NCBI RefSeq assembly: GCF_004010955.1
Contig: NZ_CP025227.1
Coordinates: 248,001 to 312,000 of the forward strand
Origin: Actinomyces wuliandei
Lineage (GTDB): Bacteria > Actinomycetota > Actinomycetes > Actinomycetales > Actinomycetaceae
DNA: 64,000 nucleotides
Direction: 5' to 3'
Positions 18,145 through 28,135 of this stretch are shown here, piece after piece; position 1 is the stretch's first letter, and the number at the start of each line of letters is the position of its first letter. A model generated the notes under the pieces. The model did no database searches and was not told where the DNA came from. It was given only the letters and a program-made list of their open reading frames with translations. The translations under genes were made by a program, and so were the position numbers.

Positions 18145-19695
18145 TCACCCGCCCCGCTGCTCGCGCAGCCCCTGCCAGTAGTCCAGACGCTGGCGGATGC
18201 TGCGCTCGTGCCCGTGGTCGGTGGGCTCGTAGAGCTGCTGGCGCTGCTGGCGTGGTGGGAGGGCCTGGGGCATGTAGTCGGCTCCGGAGAAGCCGTCCTC
18301 GGCGTCAGGGTCGTACTGGTAGCCCTCGCCGTAGCCCAGGTCCTTCATGAGACGGGTGGGGGCGTTGAGGATGTGGGCGGGCGGGGCCAGCGAGCCGGTC
18401 TGGCGGGCCAGGGCCGTGGCCCGCCCCAGGCCCCGGTAGACGGCCACGGACTTCGGGGCGGTGGCCAGGTAGACCACGGCCTGGGCGACAGCCAGCTCGC
18501 CCTCGGGGGAGCCCAGCCGCTCGTAGGCCTCCCAGGCGGCCAGGGCCGTCGTGAGGGCACCGGGGTCGGCCAGCCCGACGTCCTCGCTGGCGAAGCGCAC
18601 CAGGCGCCGCGCCACGTACAGCGGGTCCTCCCCGCCTGCCAGCATGCGGGCCAGCCAGTACAGGGCGGCGTCGGGGTCGGAGCCGCGCATGGACTTGTGC
18701 AGGGCCGAGATGAGGTTGTAGTGCTCCTCGCTGGACTTGTCGTACAGGGGCGCCCGGGAGGCGACGACGGCGGTCAGGGCCTCGACGTCGAGGGCACCCG
18801 CCCTGCCGGTGCCAGGCTCGTCGGAGTCCAGCTCGGTGCTGCCGGGACTGCCGGGCCGGCCTGTGGGCTCGGGCTCACCGGTGCCGTCCACGGCGGCCGG
18901 GCTGGCGGGGTGCCCTGGCAGGGCGGCTGCGGCGAGCACCTGCTCCACCATGCCCAGCAGGTAGCGGCCGTCACCGTCGGCCATGGCCAGCAGCGCCGCC
19001 CGGGCTGCGGGGGTCAGCGGCAGCGGCCCCCCGGTCAGGGACTCGGCGCGCCCCAGCAGGAGCTCCAGGGCTGGCTCCTCCAGGCGCCGCAGGACCAGGA
19101 CCTGGCAGCGCGACAGCAGCGCCCCGTTGAGCTCGAAGCTGGGGTTCTCCGTGGTGGCCCCCACCAGCACCACGGTCCCGTCCTCCACATAGGGGAGGAA
19201 CGAGTCCTGCTGGGCGCGGTTGAAGCGGTGGACCTCATCGACGAAGAGCAGGGTCCCCTGGCCGACCTGGCGGCGCCGGGTGGCCGCCGTGAACACCTTG
19301 CGCAGGTCCGCGACCCCGGAGAACGTGGCCGACAGGGGCTCGAAGACCAGGCCGGCGCGCTCGGCCAGGAGCCGGGCGATCGTCGTCTTGCCGCAGCCGG
19401 GAGGCCCCCACAGGATGGTTGAGGACAGGCTGCCCGCCTCCAGCATCCTGCCCAGGGGCGCGTCGGGGGCCAGGAGGTGGTCCTGTCCGACGACGTCCTC
19501 CAGGCTCTGGGGGCGGAGCCGGTCCGCCAACGGCTGGGGGGCGGTAGTGCGCAGCCCCTCCGCGTGTCTGCTCGCACCTGACTCCGGCTCGGCGGGGCGT
19601 CCGGAGCCCGCCCCGGGCCTCCTCGCAGTGGTGGCGTCCGGCTCGGTGACGTGCGGCGCGGCGTCGAAGAGGGACGGAGGCTCCATGTCGCTCAT
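18145..19695 (-). CDS. rarA: Replication-associated recombination protein A (MgsA/RarA)
   Basis: AAA+ clamp-loader-like ATPase acting at stalled replication forks. Walker A GPPGCGKTT near residue 98, Walker B LLFVDEVHRFNRAQQD near 155, sensor LVGATTENPSFELN, then the RarA C-terminal domain (HYNLISALHKSMRGSDPDAALYWLARML, DVGLADP). A Gly/Ser/Thr-rich insertion of about 40 residues near residue 250 is not in the core family. The extra 50 N-terminal residues are also low-complexity. ATG 19695 is the only plausible start. Confidence 0.93.
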   Translation of the reverse strand: MSDMEPPSLFDAAPHVTEPDATTARRPGAGSGRPAEPESGASRHAEGLRTTAPQPLADRLRPQSLEDVVGQDHLLAPDAPLGRMLEAGSLSSTILWGPPGCGKTTIARLLAERAGLVFEPLSATFSGVADLRKVFTAATRRRQVGQGTLLFVDEVHRFNRAQQDSFLPYVEDGTVVLVGATTENPSFELNGALLSRCQVLVLRRLEEPALELLLGRAESLTGGPLPLTPAARAALLAMADGDGRYLLGMVEQVLAAAALPGHPASPAAVDGTGEPEPTGRPGSPGSTELDSDEPGTGRAGALDVEALTAVVASRAPLYDKSSEEHYNLISALHKSMRGSDPDAALYWLARMLAGGEDPLYVARRLVRFASEDVGLADPGALTTALAAWEAYERLGSPEGELAVAQAVVYLATAPKSVAVYRGLGRATALARQTGSLAPPAHILNAPTRLMKDLGYGEGYQYDPDAEDGFSGADYMPQALPPRQQRQQLYEPTDHGHERSIRQRLDYWQGLREQRGG

Positions 19696-19957
19696 GCCAC
19701 CAGCCTAGGTCGCAGGCGGGTGCTCCTTGTCGGGTGGTCGCTCGGGGCGGAGTGGCTCCCTGCCGGGTGCGTCTCGCCCCAGCCTGGTGTGGTACTGGGA
19801 GGTGGGAGCGGCCCGGGAGTTCGTCAGGGGCTGGACGCGCTGGCGTGTCGCCCACGTGGGAGGGAGACTACGGGTCCAGAAGGGGCCTTGTGAGCCCCCG
19901 TCCGTGTCGTGACCGCGTCCCAGCCGTGCAGGAAGTCGTGCAGGAAGAGGAAAGACG

Positions 19958-22900
19958 GTGACCTTCACACCTACGACCACATCAACGACCACACTGCTGA
20001 CACCGTCCCAGGTCTCTGTCACCGGTCCGTGCGACCCTCCGGTGGCAGGCTCCGCCGAGCTGCGGGCCTACTGGGTGGAGCCCGACACCCTGGCCTGGCC
20101 CGTGTCGCTGCTGCCTCGGGGCACGGGACGTGAGGACGTCGTGGACGACGAGGGGGCTCCTCGCCAGGGGGCGGGGTTGTCGCTGAGCCTCGTGCTGGCC
20201 TCCCGGGGTGGTGCGCGGGTGGTCAGTAGCGCGGTGCGCGGCACCGACGGCCTGCCCGACCCGATGGTCCTGCCGCTGAGGGTCGCGGGGGACCTGCCCC
20301 GCCGGGTCCTGGAGAACCACCCCAACCTGGAGGGCTACGTCGCCCTGAGCCTGGTGGACGACGAGGGCGCTGCCGGGCTTGACGAGGACGGTGTCCGCGA
20401 GGCCCTGACCGGACAGCTCCTCGTGGTGCAGCGGGTGCGAGTTCCCGTCGGTGCCGACAGCGCTGTCAGCACCGACGACAGCGCCGACAGCGGCACTGAC
20501 AGTGTCGCTGATGCCGCTGATGCCGCTGACACTGTTGGCGCTGCCGGTACCGGCAGCCTCGGCGGCTCCGGGGACGTTCCCGGCCCCGGTAACCCCGGTA
20601 TCGGGGCCGCAGACGCCCTTGTGCCTGGTGCGTCTGGCCAGGATGCCGTGGTCCCTCAGGCTCCGGTGTCCGGGCCGCAGACGTCCCCAGCCCCAGGTCC
20701 TGGTGAGGGTGTCGTGGAGGGTGTCGTGGACGCGGTCACCGGGGTCCAGACAGCCGTTGTCCTCGACCACCTCTACGCTGACGCCGCCCGTCGCGCCACG
20801 CTGGGCGTCACCTTCTCCCAGGGCTGCCCCTCCTTCGCCCTGTGGGCGCCCACCGCCAAGTCGGTGACCCTTCTCAGCTGGCCCACCGGCGACCCGCACG
20901 GCTCCGTGCCCCGGGTAGCCGGACCCGCAGTGCGTACCCTCGCTGAGCGGGGTGAGGACGGCTGCTGGCGGGTCCCCAACCGTGACGCCACGATCCCGGC
21001 TGGCTGCCAGTACCTGTGGGAGGTGGAGGTCTACGTCCCCGCGACCGGGCGGGTGGAGACCAACCTGGTGACCGACCCCTACTCCGTCGCCCTGACCGTG
21101 GACTCCACCAGGTCCGTGGCCGCTGACCTGTCCGACCCCCGGCTGGCCCCTCGCCAGTGGACTGATACCCCCGCGCCGGTGGTGGCCAATGACGCCTCCC
21201 GCAGCATCTACGAGCTGCACGTGCGCGACTTCTCCGCCGCAGACACCACTGTCCCAGCCAGCAGGCGCGGAACCTACAAGGCCTTCACCCTTCCCGACTC
21301 CGCCGGCATGAGGCACCTGACCAGGCTGGCCCGCGCCGGGCTGAGCACCGTCCACCTCATGCCCGTCTTTGACATCGCCACGATCCCGGAGCGGCGCACC
21401 AGGCAGGCGGTCCCCGACGTCCCCGCAGAGGCTGGCCCCGCCTCCGCCGACCAGCAGGCCGCGATCACCGCCGTCGCCGACACCGACGCCTACAACTGGG
21501 GCTACGACCCCTTTCACTGGATGGTTCCGGAGGGCTCCTACGCCACGGACGGCCACCAGGACGGGGGAGCGCGCACGGTCGAGCTCCGGGAGATGGTCGG
21601 CGCGCTGCACGCCGCAGGACTGCAGGTGGTGCTCGACCAGGTCTACAACCACACCGCAGCCTCGGGGCAGGCGCCCACCAGCGTCTTGGACAAGGTGGTG
21701 CCGGGGTACTACCACCGCCTGGACGCCGTCGGAAAGGTCACCACCTCCACCTGCTGCGCCAACACCGCTACCGAGAACGCCATGACGGAGCGGCTCATGA
21801 TCGACTCCGTCTTGTGGTGGGCCAGGCACTACAAGGTGGACGGGTTCCGCTTCGACCTCATGGGCCACCACTCCCGGGACACCATGGTGCGGCTGCGTGA
21901 GGCGCTGAACCGCCTCACCCTGGCTGACGACGACGTGGACGGGCGTGCCCTCTACCTCTACGGCGAGGGGTGGAGCTTCGGAGAGGTAGCCAGCAACGCC
22001 CTGTTCACCCAGGCCAGCCAGGGCCAGCTGGACGGCACTGGGATCGGTACCTTCAACGACCGTCTGCGCGACGCGGTCCACGGGGGCAGCCCCTTCGACG
22101 TCGACCACCGCGCCCGCCAGGGGTTCGGCAGCGGACTGGTCACCGACCCCAATGGGCACGACCACCGCAGCCCGGCTGAGCAGGCGGCGGACCTCGCCTA
22201 CCGCACCGACCTGGTCAGGCTGGGACTGGCAGGCAACCTGAGGACCTACGGGCTGACCACCGCAGAGGGAGCGGTCAGGCGGGGCGAGGAGCTCGGGTTC
22301 AACGGGTCGGTGGCCGCCTATGCCAGCGCCCCGCAGGAGAGCGTCAGCTACGTGGAGGCCCATGACAACGAGACGCTCTACGACCTGCTGGCCTACAAGC
22401 TGCCGCGCAGGACGACCATGGCGGACCGGGTACGCATGCACATCCTCTGCCTGGCCACGGTGACCCTGGGGCAGTCGCCCGCCTTCTGGGCGGCCGGCAC
22501 CGAGCTGCTGCGCTCGAAGTCCCTGGACCGGGACTCCTACAACTCCGGGGACTGGTTCAACGCGGTGGACTGGACCGGGCGGGACAACGGCTTCGGCCGG
22601 GGGCTGCCGCCCGGGGAGCGCAACCGTGAGCGCTGGGGGGTGCAGTCCGAGCTGCTGGGTGAGCCGTCCCTGGTCCCCTCACCTGCCTATATCGCCACGG
22701 CGCGCGACCAGGCCCTGGACCTGCTGCGCCTGCGCGCCTCCACCCCCCTGTTCTGGCTGGGGGACCCCGACCTGGTCCGCGAGCGGGTCAGCTTCCCGGG
22801 GTCGGGGCCGGGGGCGCTTCCCGGGGTGGTCGCCATGCTTGTTGACGACACCGACCCTCATGGCTCCGGCGGCTTCCAGGACATCGACCCCGCGCTGGAC

Positions 22901-23122
22901 GGGGTCCTGGTGGTGCTCAACGCCTCGGCAGCCAGGGTCGCCCAGCCGCTGCCCACCCTGGCGGGGCGTGACTTCCGGCTCTCCCGCATCCAGGAGGAGG
23001 GCGCGGACGGGGTGGTCCGCACGACTCGCTTCGACCCGGTCTCAGGCACGGTGAGCGTGCCGGCGCGCACGGTGGCGGTCCTGACCCAGGCCCAGGAGCG
23101 GCCTGAGTCCCGGGAGAGATAG
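19958..23122 (+). CDS. pulA: Type I pullulanase (GH13 debranching enzyme)
   Basis: Alpha-1,6-glucosidase that debranches glycogen or limit dextrins. The pullulanase signature YNWGYDP is at about residue 510, then GH13 regions: DQVYNHT (560), DGFRFDLMGHHS with the nucleophile Asp (627), YGEGWSF with the acid Glu (668), and EAHDNETLYD (about 803). N-terminal beta domains precede; residues about 160-250 are an Asp/Ala/Gly/Pro-rich low-complexity insert. No signal peptide, so a cytosolic role in glycogen turnover is more likely than secretion. GTG 19958 follows GAAAGAC. 1054 residues. Confidence 0.92.
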   Translation: MTFTPTTTSTTTLLTPSQVSVTGPCDPPVAGSAELRAYWVEPDTLAWPVSLLPRGTGREDVVDDEGAPRQGAGLSLSLVLASRGGARVVSSAVRGTDGLPDPMVLPLRVAGDLPRRVLENHPNLEGYVALSLVDDEGAAGLDEDGVREALTGQLLVVQRVRVPVGADSAVSTDDSADSGTDSVADAADAADTVGAAGTGSLGGSGDVPGPGNPGIGAADALVPGASGQDAVVPQAPVSGPQTSPAPGPGEGVVEGVVDAVTGVQTAVVLDHLYADAARRATLGVTFSQGCPSFALWAPTAKSVTLLSWPTGDPHGSVPRVAGPAVRTLAERGEDGCWRVPNRDATIPAGCQYLWEVEVYVPATGRVETNLVTDPYSVALTVDSTRSVAADLSDPRLAPRQWTDTPAPVVANDASRSIYELHVRDFSAADTTVPASRRGTYKAFTLPDSAGMRHLTRLARAGLSTVHLMPVFDIATIPERRTRQAVPDVPAEAGPASADQQAAITAVADTDAYNWGYDPFHWMVPEGSYATDGHQDGGARTVELREMVGALHAAGLQVVLDQVYNHTAASGQAPTSVLDKVVPGYYHRLDAVGKVTTSTCCANTATENAMTERLMIDSVLWWARHYKVDGFRFDLMGHHSRDTMVRLREALNRLTLADDDVDGRALYLYGEGWSFGEVASNALFTQASQGQLDGTGIGTFNDRLRDAVHGGSPFDVDHRARQGFGSGLVTDPNGHDHRSPAEQAADLAYRTDLVRLGLAGNLRTYGLTTAEGAVRRGEELGFNGSVAAYASAPQESVSYVEAHDNETLYDLLAYKLPRRTTMADRVRMHILCLATVTLGQSPAFWAAGTELLRSKSLDRDSYNSGDWFNAVDWTGRDNGFGRGLPPGERNRERWGVQSELLGEPSLVPSPAYIATARDQALDLLRLRASTPLFWLGDPDLVRERVSFPGSGPGALPGVVAMLVDDTDPHGSGGFQDIDPALDGVLVVLNASAARVAQPLPTLAGRDFRLSRIQEEGADGVVRTTRFDPVSGTVSVPARTVAVLTQAQERPESRER

Positions 23123-23164
23123 CTCCAGGCGACATGAGGGGCGGGACCGGCCTGCGGTGATGCC

Positions 23165-23495
23165 CTCGTCGCAGGCGGGTTGCACATCTTCGGGCGCGTG
23201 GTGGTGGTAGGGGCGGGGGTCGGCTTGTCTGTCGAAGTTGAGGCAGGTTGAGAAATCCGCGTGCTTCTGCGGGTTTGTGCTGGGATCGGCGCGTGGGGTG
23301 CGGGGACTGCCCTCCCGGTTTCCTCGTGGCGCGGGGTCCATGATGTGCGCCGGCCCGCCTGGTGCACATCATGGGGCTGGTGGTGACGCGTGGTCCCCAC
23401 AGCGGCTGGTTCGCCTCCCGCAGAATTACGGGAGAGCCGGTGCCTCGTCGCCCCGAGGGTGCTGCAGGCAGCCTGGTGAAGATGTGCAGCCAAAA
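23165..23495 (+). repeat. Dispersed ~320-bp intergenic repeat, copy 1
   Basis: Matches 59346-59700 in the same orientation. Landmarks in order, with the second copy in brackets: TGCACATCTTCGGG at 23181 [59362]; an ATCCGC-like hairpin ending CTTCTGCGG near 23262 [59450]; a GATGTGC...GCACATC inverted repeat at 23342-23370 [59525-59553]; GAAGATGTGCAGC at 23478 [59671]. Spacing agrees within a dozen bases throughout. It occupies the gap after pulA, and no frame is conserved between copies. Nature unknown: structured RNA or small non-autonomous element. Confidence 0.75.
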
Positions 23496-23547
23496 GGGGG
23501 GGAGGGCCAGCAGGCGCTGGAGGACCTGAGCAGTCAGGACTGACTGT

Positions 23548-23799
23548 GTGCAGCAGTTCCTGCTCATCTACGACCGTGACCGTGATGAGCTCATCTACCA
23601 GGAGTCCTTCGGCCAGGACGTCGACGCTGCGACTACCGCGTACCGGGCGGCTGAGATCGAGTACCACGACCGGCCGCAGGTGAACATCGTCCTGGTGGGG
23701 GCTGACTCCCTGGAGACCGTCAAGGTCACTCACAGCCCCTACTTCTCCGGAGCCAGGAGGAGGGGGCTCGACCAGATCCGCCAGCTCAGCACCCTCTGA
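23548..23799 (+). CDS. Small conserved hypothetical protein
   Basis: 83-residue soluble protein, opening QQFLLIYDRDRDELIYQESFG and containing AAEIEYHDRPQVNIVLVGADSLETVKVTHSPYF. Balanced composition and actinobacterial codon bias support a real gene. I do not recognise a named family; small proteins of this appearance occur widely in actinobacteria. Two GTG codons overlap at the start (23546 and 23548); only 23548 is in frame. It lies just after the dispersed repeat. Confidence 0.65.
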   Translation: MQQFLLIYDRDRDELIYQESFGQDVDAATTAYRAAEIEYHDRPQVNIVLVGADSLETVKVTHSPYFSGARRRGLDQIRQLSTL

Positions 23800-23901
23800 C
23801 ACCTGATTCCTGAGCGGTCCCGTCACGTGGGGTGCCCTGCTGCCCGTCTGGGCGGTAGGAGCCTGCTTGCTTACGGAGTGGGCGGTACCGCCCGGTACGG
23901 C

Positions 23902-25071
23902 TCAGGCGGCGCCGCGCCGCTTGCCGACGACGTCAACAGCCACGGCCACCAGCAGCACCAGGCCCTTGATCGCCTGCTGCCAGGCGGAGTCCACCGCCAT
24001 GATGGACAGTCCCATGTTGAGCACCCCCATGATGAGGGCGCCGATGATCGCCCCGGAGACCCGGCCGACCCCTCCGCTGACGGCCGCCCCACCGATGTAG
24101 GCGGCGGCGATAGCGTCCATCTCGTAGAGGTTCCCTGCGGTTGACACCGCCGCCCCGGCCCGTGAGGTGGTCACGACCGCCGCCAGCGCCGCCAGGAACC
24201 CCATGTTGACGAAGACCAGGAAGTCGACGCGCCGCGTGTTGATCCCGCTGAGCCGGGCGGCCTTGAGGTTGCCGCCCACGGCGTAGACGTGGCGTCCCAG
24301 CACCGTGCGGTTCATGACGAAGGAGTAGACCAGCACCACGACCCCCACGATGACCAGGACGGTGGGTGTGCCCCCGGCTGAGTAGGCCAGCAGCGCCGTG
24401 AGGAAGCCGACCGCCACGGTGAGCACGGCCAGGCGCAGGGCCACCGTCCTGGCCGGCTCGACCTCGCGCCCCGCCGCCCGGCTGCGCCGTCGGGCGCGCA
24501 GCTGGGACCAGGTGAACCCGGCCACGGCCAGCACGCCGACGAGGACCGTCACGCCGTCAAAGTTCCTGAGGTAGCCCAGCCACGGCGGCAGGGACCCGTT
24601 GGCGATCGCTACCAGGCCCGGCGGCAGGCCGGAGACGGTGCGCTGGACCAGGACCACGGTCAGGCCCCGGAAGATGAGCATCCCCGCCAGGGTCACGATA
24701 AAGGCCGGGACCCCCACGAAGGCCACCCAGAACCCTTGCCAGCACCCGATGAGCAGGCCCAGGGCGACGGCGGCCAGCACCGCCGTCGGCCACGGCACGC
24801 CCGCGCTGACCACCAGCAGGCCGATGACGCCGCCGATGAACCCCACCTGGGAGCCCACGGACAGGTCGATGTGCCGGGCGATGATGACCATGACCATGCC
24901 CACCGCCAGGATCATGACATAGGCGTTCTGCTGGATGAGGCTGGCCACGTTGTTGGGGGAGAGCAGCAGCCCGTCCGTCAGCACCTGGAAGAAGGCGATG
25001 ATGGCGACCAGGGCGGCGAGGATCCCGTACTGGCGCAGGTTGTGTCCCAGGTATGCTCCCACGGTGCTCAT
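23902..25071 (-). CDS. mmsB: Multiple-monosaccharide ABC transporter permease
   Basis: Membrane subunit of the ChvE-MmsAB type sugar importer, 389 residues, about ten hydrophobic segments. Family marks: VMILAVGMVMVIIARHIDLSVGS after the first segments and IGALIMGVLNMGLSIM near the end. The start overlaps the stop of the ATPase gene by 4 bases. A perfect 14-base palindrome GGGCGGTACCGCCC at 23880-23893 lies just beyond its stop. Confidence 0.9.
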   Translation of the reverse strand: MSTVGAYLGHNLRQYGILAALVAIIAFFQVLTDGLLLSPNNVASLIQQNAYVMILAVGMVMVIIARHIDLSVGSQVGFIGGVIGLLVVSAGVPWPTAVLAAVALGLLIGCWQGFWVAFVGVPAFIVTLAGMLIFRGLTVVLVQRTVSGLPPGLVAIANGSLPPWLGYLRNFDGVTVLVGVLAVAGFTWSQLRARRRSRAAGREVEPARTVALRLAVLTVAVGFLTALLAYSAGGTPTVLVIVGVVVLVYSFVMNRTVLGRHVYAVGGNLKAARLSGINTRRVDFLVFVNMGFLAALAAVVTTSRAGAAVSTAGNLYEMDAIAAAYIGGAAVSGGVGRVSGAIIGALIMGVLNMGLSIMAVDSAWQQAIKGLVLLVAVAVDVVGKRRGAA

Positions 25072-26774
25072 CGCGTCTCCCTGCGCTGGGTGGTGGTCCC
25101 TGTGGTGGTCGCTGCGGGGCTGGCGGTCTCAGCGGTCATGAGCCGCATGAGGCCCTCCTGGTCCGCCTCGGCCCGGGGCAGCTGCCCGGTGACGCGGCCC
25201 TGGCTCATGGCGTAGATGCGGTCGCAGGTCCCCAGCAGCTCGGGCAGCTCGGAGGAGATGACCAGGACAGCCTTGCCCGCGTCGGCCAGCTCGTTGATGA
25301 TCTGGTAGATCTCGTACTTGGCGCCGACGTCGATGCCCCGGGTCGGCTCGTCGAGGATGAGGACGTCGGGGCCGGTGAGCATCCAGCGGGCCAGCACCAC
25401 CTTCTGCTGGTTCCCGCCGGACAGGGAGCCCACGGGGTCCTCCAGGGAGCCCGTCTTGATCCGCAGGCTGGTGCGGTACTCCTCGGCCACCTCCTGCTCC
25501 TTGCCGGGGTCGATGACGCCGTGGCGCGACACCCGGCCCAGGGCGGCCGCCGTGGTGTTGGTCCTCACGTCCTGGATGAGGTTGAGACCCAGGTCCTTGC
25601 GGTCCTCAGGGACGTAGGCCAGCCCGTGGCGGATGGCAGCCGCCACGGTGGAGGTGGACACGGGTCGGCCCTCCTTGAGCACGGTCCCGGAGATCCTCGT
25701 CCCCCAGGAGCGGCCGAACAGGCTCATGGCCAGCTCGGTGCGTCCGGCCCCCATGAGCCCGGCCAGCCCGACGACCTCTCCCCGGGCCAGGGTCAGCGCG
25801 GCGCCGTTGACGACCGTGCGGGAGGGGTCGGCGGGGTGGTGGACGGTCCAGTCACGCACCTCCAGGAGGGGTGGGTCCACCCCGGGGGCCGACGTCCTGG
25901 TCCCGCTGTCGCTGACGTCCCCGCTGCCACTGGGGCCTGAGCCCTGGGCGGTGGGATCGGCCCGGGTGGCGTCTGCCCGGGCGAGGTCGGTGGCGCCCTG
26001 GGGGCGGGTGCGCTCGGGGTAGCGGTTGGACAGGGGACGGCCCACCATGAGGTGGATGATCTCCTCCTCGTCGATGCTTCCCGCTCCCTCCAGGGGCGCG
26101 GTCCGCACGGTGCGCCCGTCGCGGATGACGGTGGCGCGCTGGGCGACCCGGCTCACCTCCCCGAGCTTGTGGGAGATCAGCACCATCGTCATCCCCTGGT
26201 CGCGCAGCCCTGTCATGAGCTCGAGCAGGTGGGCGGAGTCCTCGTCGTTGAGCGCGGCGGTGGGCTCGTCCAGGATGAGCAGGCGCACCCGCCTGGACAG
26301 GGCCTTGGCGATCTCGACGAGCTGCTGGCTGCCCACGCCGAGGTCGCCGACCCGCGTGCGGGGCGGGACCGGCAGCCCCACCTGCTCCAGCAGGGCTGCG
26401 GCGGCCTCGCGGGTGGCCTCCCAGTCGATGACACCGTGGCGGGCGCGCTCGTTGCCCAGGAAGATGTTCTCCGCCACGGACAGGTGGGGGCTCAGGGCCA
26501 GCTCCTGGTGGATGATGACGATCCCGGCCGACTCGGAGTCACGCACGGAACGGAACTGGCGCACCCGACCGTCGTAGACGACGTCGCCGTCGTAGGTGCC
26601 CCGCGGCCACACCCCCGACAGGACGTTCATGAGCGTGGACTTGCCCGCCCCGTTCTCCCCGCACACGGCGTGGATCTCGGCGCGGCGCACCTCGAGGCTG
26701 ACGTCGTCCAGCGCCTTGCGAGCGCCGAAGGACTTGGTGATATGGCGCATCTGGAGGATGGTCTCAGCAGTCAC
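25068..26774 (-). CDS. mmsA: Multiple-monosaccharide ABC transporter ATP-binding protein
   Basis: Double ATPase of the RbsA/XylG class. First domain: GENGAGKST (Walker A), VGSQQLVEIAKAL in the signature position, LLILDEPTAAL (Walker B). Second domain: degenerate P-loop GLMGAGRTELA, as usual in this class, LSGGNQQKVVLARW and LILDEPTRGID. A linker of about 45 low-complexity residues joins the domains. 568 residues, longer than typical by that linker. Lies between the binding-protein and permease genes in one operon. Confidence 0.92.
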   Translation of the reverse strand: MTAETILQMRHITKSFGARKALDDVSLEVRRAEIHAVCGENGAGKSTLMNVLSGVWPRGTYDGDVVYDGRVRQFRSVRDSESAGIVIIHQELALSPHLSVAENIFLGNERARHGVIDWEATREAAAALLEQVGLPVPPRTRVGDLGVGSQQLVEIAKALSRRVRLLILDEPTAALNDEDSAHLLELMTGLRDQGMTMVLISHKLGEVSRVAQRATVIRDGRTVRTAPLEGAGSIDEEEIIHLMVGRPLSNRYPERTRPQGATDLARADATRADPTAQGSGPSGSGDVSDSGTRTSAPGVDPPLLEVRDWTVHHPADPSRTVVNGAALTLARGEVVGLAGLMGAGRTELAMSLFGRSWGTRISGTVLKEGRPVSTSTVAAAIRHGLAYVPEDRKDLGLNLIQDVRTNTTAAALGRVSRHGVIDPGKEQEVAEEYRTSLRIKTGSLEDPVGSLSGGNQQKVVLARWMLTGPDVLILDEPTRGIDVGAKYEIYQIINELADAGKAVLVISSELPELLGTCDRIYAMSQGRVTGQLPRAEADQEGLMRLMTAETASPAATTTGTTTQRRETR

Positions 26775-26858
26775 GGCAGGCTCCTTCCTGGGTACCTGCC
26801 CGGGCCGGCTGCCGACGTGAGGCGGCTGTAGGCCCGGCGGCGTCGTGGCGTCGGAGGC

Positions 26859-28088
26859 TCACAGCCCCACCTCCTCGGCGGTGTAGTAGCCGGAGTCGAC
26901 GAGCACCTCGGCCACGTTGTCGGCGTCCACGGCCACTGGGTCCAGCAGGTAGGAGGGGACCACGGTGACGCCGTTGTCGTAGGAGGTGGTGTCGTTGACC
27001 TCCACCGTGGCCCCGGTGGCGACCTGGTCCACCATGGTGGCGCAGCGCTCGCCCAGCAGCCGGGTGTCCTTGAAGACGGTCATGGACTGGCGCCCGGAGA
27101 CGATGCGGGCGACGTTGGCCTGGTCGGCGTCCTGGCCGGTGAGCACCGGCCAGTCGGCCTCGCCGTAGCCCGCCCCGCCCAGGGCCTGGCTCACTCCCAG
27201 GGCGATGGCGTCGTTGGGGCACAGGACCACCTCCACACGGGTGGTGGCGCTGTAGAAGGAGTTGAGCCGGTTCTCCATCTCCGACTGGGCGGTGGTGTTG
27301 GACCAGGCCTGGATACCGATGGACTGCCAGGCGTCCACCGAGGAGGGCATCTTGCCGGAGGGGCAGACCAGCTGGCCGGAGCGGATGTAGGGGTCCAGCT
27401 CGTCCCAGGCGCCCTCGAAGAAGAACCGGGCGTTGTTGTCGTCCGGGCTGCCGGCGAAGGGCTCGAAGTTGAAGGGCCCCTGGCCGTCGTCGAGCCCCAG
27501 GGCCTCAATGATGTAGCGGCCCTGCATGGCGCCGACGTTGTAGTTGTCGAAGGTGACGTAGTAGTCCACTGACTCGGTGTCACGGATGAGGCGGTCGTAG
27601 GCGATGACGGTCACGCCCAGGGTCGCTGCTGAGGTCAGGACCGGGCTCAGCGCCGAGCCGTCGATCGCCCCGACGACGATGGCGGCGGGGCTCTTGTTGA
27701 CCATGGTCTGGATCTGGGAGCTCTGCTGCTCCACCTTGTTGTCGGCGAACTGCAGCTCGACGGTGTAGCCCTTCCCCTCCAGGAGCGTCATGAGGTTGGT
27801 ACCGTCGCGGCTCCACCGCTCCAGGTTCTTGGTCGGCATGGAGATGCCGATGAGGGCGCCTTGGCCGCCTGCCGCGCCGCCGTCGTAGCCTGCGGTGCGC
27901 TCGGCGGTGCAGGCAGCCAGCGTGGGCAGGCCGGGCAGCGCCAGCAGGCCCAGCGTGGTGGCGCAGGTCGCCAGGAGCGTCCTGCGGGTGGTGCCGGGTG
28001 AGGCGTGCCGGGAACGATGCTGCTGGCGGGGGGTGGGGGGTGTCGTCGTGCTGGCGGGGGGTGGTCTGCGGGTGGTGGTGCGTGACAT
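26859..28088 (-). CDS. chvE: Sugar-binding lipoprotein of ChvE type
   Basis: Substrate-binding component of the MmsAB importer. N-terminus carries a twin-arginine-like TTRRTLLATCATTLGLLALP and a lipobox LPTLAAC, so export as an anchored lipoprotein is likely. The mature part begins GALIGISMPTKNLERWSRDG, then VELQFADNKVEQQSSQI and VLCPNDAIALGVSQAL, all typical of ChvE/galactose-xylose binding proteins. AAGGAGG precedes ATG 28088 by 6 bases. First gene of the chvE-mmsA-mmsB operon; the ligand is probably a monosaccharide such as xylose, galactose or glucose. Confidence 0.9.
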   Translation of the reverse strand: MSRTTTRRPPPASTTTPPTPRQQHRSRHASPGTTRRTLLATCATTLGLLALPGLPTLAACTAERTAGYDGGAAGGQGALIGISMPTKNLERWSRDGTNLMTLLEGKGYTVELQFADNKVEQQSSQIQTMVNKSPAAIVVGAIDGSALSPVLTSAATLGVTVIAYDRLIRDTESVDYYVTFDNYNVGAMQGRYIIEALGLDDGQGPFNFEPFAGSPDDNNARFFFEGAWDELDPYIRSGQLVCPSGKMPSSVDAWQSIGIQAWSNTTAQSEMENRLNSFYSATTRVEVVLCPNDAIALGVSQALGGAGYGEADWPVLTGQDADQANVARIVSGRQSMTVFKDTRLLGERCATMVDQVATGATVEVNDTTSYDNGVTVVPSYLLDPVAVDADNVAEVLVDSGYYTAEEVGL

Positions 28089-28135
28089 CGAGGCCTCCTT
28101 GCCTTGAGTGCCTAAGGCAGCGTGACGCGGTGTCG

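Noticed and set aside
19982..22441. 819-residue minus-strand frame
   Set aside because: Antisense shadow of pulA.
23478..23510. AAAAGGGGGGG tract as a terminator
   Set aside because: No preceding stem in the right orientation beyond the repeat hairpin.
23238..23543. Small ORF inside dispersed repeat copy 1
   Set aside because: Not conserved in frame with copy 2.
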